From positions 32,310,554 through 32,374,553 of the forward strand of contig OX638130.1 in NCBI GenBank assembly GCA_951804985.1: a DNA stretch of 64,000 bases. Reading direction: 5' to 3'. The position numbers and the translations under genes are program-made. Of the stretch, positions 40,446-50,297 are shown in pieces; the stretch's first letter is position 1, and every line of letters begins with the position of its first letter. Source of the DNA: Dryomyza anilis (Eukaryota; Arthropoda; Insecta; Diptera; Dryomyzidae). The notes below the pieces were generated by a model. It was not told the origin of the DNA. It was given only the letters and a program-made list of their open reading frames with translations, and did not search any database.

Positions 40446-42165
40446 TTTGTGTAAAAAGCGCGTAGGCGTATGTAAAAAAATTAAAAAAAAAAATACACTT
40501 AAATAAATGTATTCCTGCAAAACACTACGAAGTTGGCACTCGTTGAGCAGCATTTTCTAGATTACACGGTTGTCCACATTTAGACAATTGCATGTGGACA
40601 ATCTCTAAAATGCATGTAGACAAGGTATTCTATGTAGACAATGTATAAAATTCATGATTTCAAATCCGAACGAAAAATCTTGTTGAAAAATATAGAATAA
40701 ATAGGTAATGATTTTGTGATAATCAGTATCAGGGATATCGTTTATTGTCGTTTAAATATCGTTTGGTCGTTTAAATATGAGTTTGTTGATGTTTGTTATA
40801 CATTTATACACTAAACTTTAAAATTGACCTGAAAATTAAATCAAAACCTTTTTTAAAAATTAAACGAAATTTGTTTCAAACTAATTGCATTGGTTTAACA
40901 GTCGAGCGTTTTTGAAATGCTTCTGAAGGTATGTAGCATAAATGGGAAATATATTAAGCACTTTGTAATCGTTGTCACCCCGCTTGTCATATAATTCCGA
41001 TCGTCTTTTTTAACGACAAATTATTATTTATGAAAAAATTACTATTAATTTTGGTAGATGATGGTCGCACGGATAGAAAAGATTTGTTGGAATAATTTTG
41101 AATGTAATTATAACGTAATTCGAAATTACCATATGAATATTAGGAGTAAAATCTAATTACATTATAATTGAATTGTATAATTATTTTGTTCAGATTGAAA
41201 TATTATTATACGCTATTTAAACATAAATTGATTTATTCGCGGTTTTTCATGAATTTACTATATTAATGTTTCTGTAGAAATATATATTTTTCATCAGATA
41301 TTAATATATGTATGTTTGATATTTCCGCTATTTAACATTACATGTGTTTGGTTATTCGTGATTGTGATTGGGTGACAACAAATTCAAAAATAATAGCATT
41401 ATATGTATGTTTAGCATTACGATATCACAATTAAATAACAACGCTGCCTACTTTTAGCACTCAGTAACACTCACATTAATACTTTTCATATAGTTCAAAA
41501 ATTCTTTTTGGTGGAAGAATTTGTTTAAGTACCGCCAATTAATGTCAATACCAAATAGTGGCTGTTTGTGAAATATCCAATTATACGTAATTCACTGAAC
41601 TCAAAATAGGAACAATAGATGAAAATAAAATTATTAAGTATACATAAAAGATGTGTAATAAAAAAAAAAAAATTCTAATTATATAATATAAATAAAAAAT
41701 GTAATTTAAAAAAATGGAAAATATGAATATTGTGCAGATAAGATATTAGCACTAAATTTACTTTTTTTACATTAAAATTAAATGTAAACATAAATATGTT
41801 TGAAAGAACGTCGAAAGTTATTCATTCTGAACATAAATATGTTTGAACAAAAAGTAATTTTGACTGTAAAGATATAATACTTTTGTTTGCATAAAGCTCC
41901 AAAGATATATGTAATGCCTGCAAAATTATGTTTGGAGGAGCCCTTTTTTTGCAGCGTGCGATTGTAAAATAGGTTATTGGATTTAGCTATGTACTTGCTG
42001 CCGTCTTAAACAAGAACAGAAGAAAATTCAATTTATTATTTACATAAATTTAACACACAGTTTTACAGCGTTACCAATAATCAAAATATAGAACTTTAAC
42101 TAATGGTTGCTTTTTGACAACCATGTCAAAAGTCGAGTACTATCTTAAGCTGGACATTCACTTTT
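40446..42165. other. AT-rich DNA, no recognised gene
   Basis: Around 40570-40650 the word ATG(T/C)(A/G)GACAA(T/G) recurs four times. 41090-41180 has GTAATT/AATTAC words that can fold. No coding or RNA feature is supported. Confidence 0.4.
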
Positions 42166-43236
42166 TATACCTTAGACCTATGATGTACAGGGTATATTAA
42201 CTTTGTGCAGATATTGTAACTCCCTTTAGGAGACGTGCCTAGTATGGAAAAGTATATATATTCTTGATCAGCATCACTACCCGTGTCCGTTTAGCCATGT
42301 CCGTCTTGCTATCCGAATACAGAAAAACTTGAGAAATACTGATCAGAAAGCAGTAAAATTTCGTCTCGATATGTTTTAGCCAAAAATAGGAACTGAGTTT
42401 GGAAATAAACCAAATCGCTGAACGGACACGCCCAGCTTCCATACTTTTATATAACTCTTAAGGAACTAATAACTCGAAAAGTATTAAAGATATAGTTATA
42501 AAATTTAAAATGTATTGTTAGAATTCAACTAAAAATATGTGGTCCAAAAAAGGGCGTGATCCACCCACAATTTTTTTACATTATTTCCCGCTGTTTCATA
42601 GTGGAAATTTTAACCGTAAATTATTAAAATCAAATCTATGAAATATTAGCATCACAAAATTTTAAATATAGGAGTGGTCCGCCCCATTTTATTTTTCTAA
42701 ATTTTTTTCATTAGTTTTTTTATACTTTTACATATTTTTTATTAAATTATGGGTATTAAAGACGTATTTCTGATATGTAAATAATATTCTGAGAAATTAA
42801 GATAGTTACACAAGTATGTAATAATAATAGTTTGGCACTACAGTCCTATAACAACTTAGGCCGAGCTCTCTAAACATTTTGAGCTGTGCGTGTTATATTT
42901 GTACTCAAAGTGGTGGGACCTACAGTTTATTACCGAATCCGAACGGCGGGTGAGAGCTTTTCATAGGCAATGTTTTACTCTCGTAGGTTTGCCATTTACT
43001 GACGAGAGGTAGCGCGATATTGAAAAATGTTTCTATGAATAGATGTTGTTAGCCCCAATCCTGGCTTAAACCGGGCACCTTTCGGCTCGCAGTCCAACGC
43101 ACTAATCACTGAGCTACCGCGGCTACAAGTACATATCACACATTAATATCCCCACCAAAGGTGTAGGGTATTCCATAGTCGGGCCCTACCGACTATAAAA
43201 GTCGGTCCCATGTGCCTAACTTTCCCAACTCGTTAT
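42166..43236 (+). mobile_element. DINE-1/INE-1-like element, copy C, interrupted by a SINE
   Basis: TATACC...GTACAGGGTATATT, CTTGATCAGCATCACTACCCGTGTCCGTTTAGCCATG, GGGCGTGATCCACCCAC and, after the SINE at 42821-43126, TAATATCCCCACCAAAGGTGTAGGG, CATAGTCGG...CCGACTATAA and TTTCCCAACTCG give the full order of copy A. The TCTG microsatellite is shorter (GTCCGTCTTGCTATCC). The minus frame 42442-42239 is antisense of this element. Confidence 0.82.
42821..43126 (-). mobile_element. tRNA-derived SINE inside DINE-1 copy C
   Basis: Full-length copy: tail ATAATAATAG on the left; tRNA-like head on the right (minus strand GTAGCCGCGGTAGCTCAGTG...GGTTTAAGCC). Imperfect target duplication AAGTATGTA (42812-42820) and AAGTACATA (43127-43135). 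It sits between two recognisable DINE-1 halves, so it is younger than that copy. Confidence 0.88.
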
Positions 43237-44120
43237 TATTGGTAACGCTGCACAGTGTTCCCAACCACTCTTAAATCGGGTGAAATTCAGTATTTTCGAA
43301 ACCATTCAACCGATTTTAAAAATTTAAAAAGTGTTGTACAGAGAGAACTTGAGAGAAATTAAGTTTTAAAATTGGTTTGTATCTTTAATGGTTGTGGATA
43401 TAAAAGTCAGTAAAGTTGAAATTTTTTCATGAAAACTTTTTTTTTAAATTTTCACTTGATAAAATATTTTGTTTAGTTTTTAAAATATAGACTTGAACAT
43501 AAATTTTTTGTTTACATTTTTGAAGACTTTACTTTATATATTTATACATAGATTGTACATTTTATCAAGAAATCAAAATATTTGTATGGTACTTTTAAAA
43601 ACACATAAATCATAAACTGTAATCCGTTTTTATATATCTCAAGTTGTTTAGTAAATTCAAAATTGTAAATACGGATTTTTTTTTATATTCCATTTTTTAT
43701 TTTTTTTGGAAAATTTTACTTTTACGCAAATCTCCTTAAGCATTTTTTTCTGCAGTAAAACATGTACTTTTGTTATATTTTTTTGATAGATAACATTCAA
43801 AGAAATAATTCAAAGTACTGAGTTTGTCATATTTTCCCCGTGTCTTTTATATATTCTAAATTTCAACTTTCTAGGTAAAGAACAGACATCACATGGTTCA
43901 AAAATAGTTTTAGCACCCCCTTTCGGCCAAAATTCGAACTTTATCATTTATTTTTATATGTGTCACATCGAATACTATATGTGTTCCATGTTTCAACTAG
44001 TTCGGATATAAGGAAGTGTGTTAAATTTCATATTTTGTGCCCGACATACTAACAAACGAACGGACAAACAAGTAAAGTTAAATAAAAGCTTGTAATAATA
44101 AAAATTCCACTATGTTTTTT
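43237..44120. other. AT-rich DNA, nothing recognised
   Basis: No open frame of note and no repeat boundary detected. Confidence 0.4.
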
Positions 44121-44340
44121 TATACCTTAGACACATGAGTTACAGAATATACTATGTATATGAGGACCGTGACCGGTATGAATAGCATATGTTTTCTTGA
44201 TCAGCATCACTTTTCGATCCCATATCTCGTAAAGTATTCAGGATAAAGTTATAAAATTTAAAATTAGTTACAAATAATCATCTATCAATACGTGCTCAAA
44301 AAATTGGCGTGATTAGCCCACATTTGTCTTTTTTATTTTT
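44121..44340 (+). mobile_element. Strongly diverged DINE-1/INE-1-like 5' fragment
   Basis: TATACCTTAGACACATGAG, TCTTGATCAGCATCAC, CTCGTAAAGTATTCAGGATA...AGTTATAAAATTTAAAA and GGCGTGAT-AGCCCACA keep the order of copy A, but with many changes and without the TCTG microsatellite or the 3' hairpin. Confidence 0.6.
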
Positions 44341-44855
44341 ATGCCTATTTATATAGCAATCAATTATAATGCTTTCACATAATTTATTTTATCCGCAAAT
44401 GTTGTATTATCAAATGTGTATCATCTTCTTTCTCGATTTTTTCCAATTTTTTTATATAAATTTTTTAATATACATTTTTGTTGAAAAAATACTTATTTCA
44501 AGTTCTTCTATCGAGTTCTCTTAAACTAGTAAATGAATTTAAAAATGTTGTGAAAAATGTTTATTGGATGTTTAAATACCTTTCATTTGACATAGTTATT
44601 GATCATGTCAGTTATTTGGAACGTGAAATATTTCGGTTCAAAAGTTATTGGCCGATATTTTTTAAACCTATCCAAAGAAACATTTTTAAACCATATCTTC
44701 GGAATCAGGTCATTTTACATAATACAAAAATAGTCTTGAATGCTGTGTAATTAGCTGCTGTCCTATTTTGGAGAAAAATCTGGAGAGATCCACGTTCAAG
44801 CATACAACGTTTAATTTGGACGGGCCGGATTATTGAAATGACTACACTATTTTTC
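44341..44855. other. AT-rich DNA upstream of the Tc1 remnant
   Basis: The plus frame 44478-44750 has ordinary length but no transposase motif that I recognise. It might be a decayed N-terminal half of the same transposase, which cannot be shown by eye. Confidence 0.3.
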
Positions 44856-45360
44856 GAAGAGAAACTTTGGGGGCGGTTCTTTGGTGGTTTTGGGAACATT
44901 TTGTGTTCATGAAATGCTGGAGTTAGCATTCCCATACATGAGTATGATCTCTGGAGAATACACATCGATGTTGACAAATAACCTCCTTCCGTATTTACAG
45001 AGAAATAATACAGAAAATATCACATTGCAGCAAAATAATGCTTCTCTAGATAATGACAATCAGACTAGCTCATGGCAAGAATCGCATAACGTGAAGGTTT
45101 TGCATTGGTCAGACTACTCCACAGACCTGAATCCAATAGAAAATATCTCAGGAATGATGTTCCGAACAATTTTTGTTGAAAACAAGCAATGCGAAAGACA
45201 TTTCACGTTTAAAAATGAATGTGATTGAAGCTTGGGAGTCGATTGGTGAAGAAGTGCGAATAAGTTTAGTTAATAGCATGTCAAAAAGAATTTTTGAGCT
45301 TATTCATAATCAAGAAGGCAATACTCATTATGAAAATAATATAAATTAAGTCTAACTTGA
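44856..45360 (+). pseudogene. Tc1/mariner-superfamily transposase, C-terminal half, dead
   Basis: The frame contains F-G-G-G-S-L-V-V-L-G-T-F near 44863 (Tc1: G-G-G-S-V-M-V-W-G-C-F), N-N-L-L-P-Y-L near 44975, L-Q-Q-N-N-A-S near 45030 (Tc1: Q-Q-D-N-A-P), and V-K-V-L-H-W...S-T-D-L-N-P-I-E-N near 45090-45140. The second catalytic Asp of the D-D-E triad is replaced by Asn, and further stops follow after 45228, so it is inactive. In an active element the enzyme would cut and paste the transposon at TA sites. Confidence 0.8.
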
Positions 45361-45574
45361 AATAATGTGCCATTTTGTGTTATTTATTAAAATGAATCAA
45401 TAGTTGTGCACCACTATGAAAACAAACATTTAATTACCACGGTTAAAGATAATTTGAGAATTTTTTCAAGAAATAGTTTTTTTGCATGAGCTCTTAACCA
45501 CTTTTGTTTGTTTTTAAAAATATTTTTTGGAAGCAGAGAATCGCTTAAAAATGGTGCGGCTATAGTGATGCACC
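45361..45574. other. Tc1 3' flank with possible TIR
   Basis: GTGCACCACTATGAAAACAAAC (45395-45417) and, in opposite sense, the end GTTTGTTTTT...GGCTATAGTGATGCACCACAGTGTA (45505-45581) share the word GTGCACCAC/GTGGTGCAT and AAAACAAAC. ACACTGTGGTGCATC is a plausible Tc1-type terminus next to a TA, but its left partner was not found. Confidence 0.4.
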
Positions 45575-45840
45575 ACAGTGTATATGAAGGGAAAGATAAA
45601 CACCAATACAAATGCATTGTCAAGGATAGTACTTAATAGCGAATCATTAAAATCAATGATACCCACCGGAAATAAAACAAGAAATGAAATAATTTTAGAT
45701 GTAACAGAAACATGCATAAGAAATTGCATTCAGAAAGGAATGACAACAACAAATTTAAGGAGTGCACATCCGAGCGAAAGCTTGATCAACTTTTCATATA
45801 GGAAACTAAAGTATTTACCACACGGATCTGAAAGATTTTG
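45575..45840 (+). pseudogene. Ty3/Gypsy pol spacer fragment after RNase H
   Basis: The frame starts Y-M-K-G-K-I-N-T-N-T-N-A-L-S-R-I. Gypsy Pol proteins carry Y-K-x-G-K-x-N-x-x-A-D-A-L-S-R-I at the end of RNase H, so this is a short remnant of such a gene in plus orientation. The following 60 codons have no motif. It begins exactly where the Tc1 end stops, which suggests that the Tc1 copy was inserted into it. Confidence 0.6.
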
Positions 45841-47778
45841 AATTGAAGTTAGTAATTATGAAGTAATAGCAAGCAGAGACCGAAAATAATTATTTTCCAA
45901 TTTTTTTTTTATAAAAGTCGTTGTGAAGGAATAATGCTACAACAAAACCAAGGGTACCATTATAAAGCATTCGATGAAAACTGTTCGTTTACCCTAGTGG
46001 AAGCGTCATTAGGAAATGATTGGGTTTTCATTGATTTGGTCTCGATGATTGGGTCTCGATGATGGAATAATATCTGGATTGCTTTTTAAATCCTTAACGC
46101 TAACCATGTAACCCATTGTGGAGGACTCTCGCAGCTTCTTTATGATGCATTCCATGTTGTCAGACCAGCCGTACCGCGATGATTTAGAATAAGTCCACGA
46201 AACGGTTGGAGACAACAACCATGTCGTCATAAAATTAAAAAATATCTGTTTCAAATTTTCAATAAATTAAAATACGTACAATTTTAATCTAATCAATTTC
46301 CATTGTTGTTTACTGATATAAAAAACTAAAAATCATATGTTGCTTCTGTCACTTTTAGTGGTTCGCAGTGTTGCATAAGTTCACAATTTCACACTATTTA
46401 TAGTAATTTGTTTTTAAAGTTAAAAGTACTTTACAGTTCGTACTAAATAATTGCTCCATATATATTTTTTTTTTAAATTTCCATTTTCTTTGGAAATACG
46501 AATTTTTTTCAACAATCATTGTACTCAAAAAAAAAATAGTGTTTATTTTTACGGCCATAAAGCAAGGCAACTTGTTTCTTCGCTTTATAATGACATTTTT
46601 AAACACGCATTCACAATTGAATCTCGAATGATTAAAACATTAAGAAGCAACAATATATGTGTAATATAAAACGTTAAAATGATTATATATTTAATAAATA
46701 TTTAATTTCTTATTTTATTAAAATGTGTAGGGTTACGTTTCCGAAACGTCTAAGTATGATTTTTCTCTTAAAACATCAATGCATTTATTTTTAAATCAAC
46801 ATTATTTAAATCACGGAAATCCGAAAAGTAAATGCATTAATGTTCGCGGTAATTTTCTTCAATACTAGTATGTCATATCTTCAATAGTAGTATATAAACA
46901 ACTTTTTCAATCTGCAGTAAACCCTGTCACACAACAGCAAACAGCTGTTTTTTGAAATTTCGCAACAAAACATGTTCACATTTGGGTGGAATTGGTGGAA
47001 TTGGTCTTTTAATTTTCAACGCAAAATATAAAAGAATAGTATGGCTCTGAAAATACTTGGGCGTGCTTTTCACTATTTCAGCTGTGCGTATTATTTTGGT
47101 TCGGCGTAAGCTACATTTTAGTGCCCAATATAAACGACGGACTGTTTGCGAAAATTAATACATCAGAAAAAGTTACACAACTATGAAACAATTTCGTAAT
47201 TACAAAATTTAATTCTGGTGCGTTCAATCAGAGAGGGTCTATTATGAATAGAGTTTTCATCTAAGTTTTCTGGCCTTGCTGCCGAAAACATTGATTATGT
47301 GGAAGTGTAATTTTACAGATTAAATTAAACAGAGGTAAACAAAAAAAAAAAAACTTGGCCTGTGCACGGATAATTTGAAATCAAATTCCTAATCAATTTT
47401 CATTATTTTAATGTCCAAAAATTTGCACAAATTATCAGTTTTAGCTTTTGAAATTGTCTCTGTCGACAAAGTTTTCATTCCAATTTCCACATAACCAATG
47501 TTTGACAAGAGTGGCAGTGAAACCACCTGTATACAAAATCTATATAAAATACAAACTCTCTGGTTTGTTGAGTGTCTATATAATGGCAGTCAGTCATTTG
47601 AACACATTTCTCCTAAGTCAGATGACAATCAGTCATTTGAATACACTTTTCCTATTGGGCATCTCTTGCTGTTCATTAAATTAGGTTGCTAACATATTTT
47701 AATAATATATTGTGCAATTGTTATTGAAAACAAAAGCATGCCATTTTAAATATGGGTTAACAACGCACTTGTTGTTGT
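45841..47778. other. AT-rich DNA with one dispersed repeat, no recognised gene
   Basis: 47230-47490 is the same-orientation partner of 30365-30640. The minus frame 46254-46009 has ordinary composition but no known motif. The frames 47448-47684 and 47498-47692 overlap, repeat the word CAGTCATTTGAA at 47589 and 47629, and are not convincing genes. Confidence 0.35.
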
Positions 47779-48247
47779 TGTTAAAACATGCGGCGAAAAT
47801 ATACAATGTCAGCACTAGTGACTATGAACCCAATTCGCGACAGCGTTAAGCGGTTGAATTGTAAACAAATATGCACGCAATAAAACTACCTGGTAGGCAA
47901 AGAAACTCATGACGACTTTAAATTAAGGTTATCATGAGTTAATGAATTTTTGTATGAGTTGCGGTTTTTCTCACGGTCAGGGTTAAGAACTCTGGCGAAA
48001 TGTGAAATTAAAGAAAAACAGCAAGAGATGTTTGAGAAAGTAGCATTGAAACTTAGTTTAAGTATTAGTATATAAGCTTTAGTTATTTAGTTCTTAAGAG
48101 AGTTGTTATTAGATTAAGAAGTGAGTCGAAGAAGTGGAACAAAGAAAAAGGAAATAAAAATTAATAAAGAGGATAAACTTGAAATGGAGTAAGTGTTATT
48201 ATTTATTCAATGTCTTATTTTTAGGTGATAAAATAGGGACATTAACA
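47779..48247 (+). repeat. Putative 5' LTR of Gypsy B
   Basis: The proposed start TGTTAAAACATGC and end TTAACA give TG...CA with a 5-bp inverted terminus. It contains a TATATAAG box at about 48070 and AATAAA at about 48156, and TTGGCGCAACCGG follows at once, as expected for a primer-binding site. No second copy is available to confirm the left boundary. Confidence 0.5.
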
Positions 48248-48262
48248 TTGGCGCAACCGGTT
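48248..48262 (+). promoter_or_regulatory. Primer-binding-site-like sequence
   Basis: TTGGCGCAACCGGTT lies directly after the putative LTR end. Many insect Gypsy elements use a PBS starting TGGCGC at this position; I cannot name the tRNA from this sequence alone. Confidence 0.55.
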
Positions 48263-48366
48263 TTAGAACCAAACACTCTAGATAGAGGAAAAATTATAAA
48301 AATATATACAATTTTGGAAAATTAGAATAGTTTCGTTGGAAAAAATATCTTAAACTGACACGTTTA

Positions 48367-50265
48367 ATGGAAACTCTTCAATCAGAATTAAAAAAAGCAC
48401 AACATGAAACAACAAAATTAAATGGAGAAATTGGACTTTTCATTGAACGTTTGTGGACAGAGATTAAAAGAATAAACGGTTCAAAAGACTACATTCAGCT
48501 AGTTAGAGAAAAGATTAGAACCACTGCTGTCACGAGAATAGAAGAAGCAGACATAATATTCTTATCATTTTTAGAAATAATAGAAGCTATGACAGATTAT
48601 AGCATAACAAAGAAAGAAAAATTAGAGACAGAGTTAACAGAATTGAAAAAATTGAATAATTGCTTAAGAGATCAAATTAAAACAATTTTAGATCACGCAG
48701 AACACTTAGACGAAAATAGAGGAAAACTAGTGGAAATTATTGAAAACCGGAATTACATAGACACACCGGAAACATCTAGAAGTGCCCGATTCAGGGCTGA
48801 GTATGGTAGTATCACTGATGCACAAAAAAGAATTGTACAATTAGAAGATAGAAATAGACTACTACAGCAAGAATTAGAGTTAGTAACCAACGACTCATTG
48901 ATACATAAGGAAGCTGTAAATAACAGTGAAATAAGTCACACAGAAAAAATAAATTTCCCGGAATTTAGAATGGGTATCGAACATATTGCAAAAATGGTGA
49001 ACCATTTGGTTCCGATGTTCTCAGGCACGGACTCCAATGATTTACCCTCAGAAGTATGTAAATTCATACAAGGATGTGATTTAGCGGTAAAGTCAACAAA
49101 AGAAACAGAGTTTCAAGAATTTTTATCGTGTGTTAAGCTAAGAATGTATGAAGATGCATTCGACCTAGTAAAAGGTATTCAATTTAGCGGATTAGATGAA
49201 TTATATACTTTAATAAAGAGGACATATCTTAAAACCGTAACATTAGACTCAGTGATAAATGAAATAAAGGAGACATATCAAAGATCTACCGAAGAAATTC
49301 GACCTTTTGCAAGACGCCTAAATGTACTAAAAACAAAGGCGGTGGAATTAATAAAAGAAAAATATAATGGCAGAGGGGACGAAGCTATGCTAATAGAATT
49401 AGACAAATCCATACAAAAGACTTTTAAGGTAGGCCTTAAGGACAGCACACTGAAAATACACATGCTAAATAATAAGGCGGATTCACTGATAGAGGAAGCG
49501 GTAGAAACGTTGGAGACGATACAAAGTGGGCGTGTAAGAGAAACATCGCATAGTGCCGCAGAGGTGCTTTTTAGCAGAGCCTCACACCCCACATGTGGAG
49601 AAATCGGTATAAAAAATTCAACCGAAAGGAATAAAGTGGAAACCCCATGTTCATTTTGCGGTAATGTAGGACACACGCGGGACGAATGCGTCAGTCGAAA
49701 AAATACTCCATACTGTCAAGGATGTGAGACCTATGGTCACGAAACGAACTTAAGATGTGCACAGAAAATAAATGAACCAGAGCAGCAATTTACAAGTAAA
49801 CAACAAACGCAAAATAACAACTATAGCAATGGCTTCACGAACAATACGCAAGCCCACAATAGCAATTATAATGCTCGTGGTAATAATAACCACAACAATT
49901 GGAATTATAATAATAATGGAAATAATAGGAATTATAATAATAATGGAAATAATAGGAATTATACTAATAACAATAATAATAGAAGATATAACAACAATAA
50001 TAGGAAAACTAACAATAATAATAGGAATAATAATTACAACAATGGAAATAACTATAACAATAATAATGGTAATACCAATAGTAATAGTCGTCAAAATTAT
50101 AATAATAATGACGATAGGAGATATGGAAATAATAATAATAACAACAACAACAATAATAAGAAAGATTTAAATAAATGTAACTGGTGTGCAAGAAGCGGGC
50201 ATACGTTGGAAAACTGTTACGCGAAGAAAAATTTTGAGTCTACCCGCAATCAGGGAAACTGTTAG
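48367..50265 (+). CDS. Gypsy B Gag polyprotein, 632 residues, three zinc knuckles
   Basis: This is the longest intact gene of its element. Residues 1-190 are Lys/Glu-rich and coiled-coil-like. Residues about 200-380 form a capsid-like part, with an R-P-F-A-R-R-L-N motif near 313. Three CCHC knuckles follow: C428-x2-C-x4-H-x4-C441, C450-x2-C-x4-H-x5-C464 and C604-x2-C-x4-H-x4-C617. Between the second and third lies an Asn-rich tract (about 475-600), encoded by AAT/AAC repeats. The start is the first ATG after the PBS in an open frame, 105 bases downstream. Gag would assemble the particle and bind RNA. The stop TAG at 50263 is preceded by a -1 slippery heptamer, so a share of ribosomes would continue into pol. 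Two knuckles separated by a 130-residue Asn tract from a third is unusual. Confidence 0.9.
   Translation: METLQSELKKAQHETTKLNGEIGLFIERLWTEIKRINGSKDYIQLVREKIRTTAVTRIEEADIIFLSFLEIIEAMTDYSITKKEKLETELTELKKLNNCLRDQIKTILDHAEHLDENRGKLVEIIENRNYIDTPETSRSARFRAEYGSITDAQKRIVQLEDRNRLLQQELELVTNDSLIHKEAVNNSEISHTEKINFPEFRMGIEHIAKMVNHLVPMFSGTDSNDLPSEVCKFIQGCDLAVKSTKETEFQEFLSCVKLRMYEDAFDLVKGIQFSGLDELYTLIKRTYLKTVTLDSVINEIKETYQRSTEEIRPFARRLNVLKTKAVELIKEKYNGRGDEAMLIELDKSIQKTFKVGLKDSTLKIHMLNNKADSLIEEAVETLETIQSGRVRETSHSAAEVLFSRASHPTCGEIGIKNSTERNKVETPCSFCGNVGHTRDECVSRKNTPYCQGCETYGHETNLRCAQKINEPEQQFTSKQQTQNNNYSNGFTNNTQAHNSNYNARGNNNHNNWNYNNNGNNRNYNNNGNNRNYTNNNNNRRYNNNNRKTNNNNRNNNYNNGNNYNNNNGNTNSNSRQNYNNNDDRRYGNNNNNNNNNNKKDLNKCNWCARSGHTLENCYAKKNFESTRNQGNC
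49800..50165 (+). repeat. AAT/AAC trinucleotide-rich tract coding Asn
   Basis: Irregular AATAAT, AACAAT and GGAAATAATAGGAATTAT units run through the end of gag without breaking the frame. Antisense and shifted frames here (49750-50094, 49772-50170, 50009-50191) give artificial I/T- or Y-rich proteins. Confidence 0.9.
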
Positions 50266-50297
50266 GGGCCCAGAATAGGCCAATTATCTGGGAACCC
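50253..50297 (+). promoter_or_regulatory. -1 ribosomal frameshift signal between gag and pol
   Basis: In gag reading frame the sequence is CAG GGA AAC TGT TAG, which contains the canonical slippery heptamer G-GGA-AAC (50253-50259) four to six bases before the stop. Slipping back by one base enters GGG AAA CTG, the frame in which pol is open without a stop up to 51674. Five bases downstream, 50265-50273 (GGGGCCCAG) can pair with 50288-50297 (CTGGGAACCC) as a hairpin of 5 plus 3 base pairs, a plausible stimulator. G-GGA-AAC is an established retroviral gag-pro frameshift heptamer. Confidence 0.75.

Noticed and set aside
49750..50191. Open frames opposite and beside the Asn tract of Gag, encoding I/V- or Y-rich proteins
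   Set aside because: They are shifted or antisense readings of AAT/AAC repeats inside the real gag.
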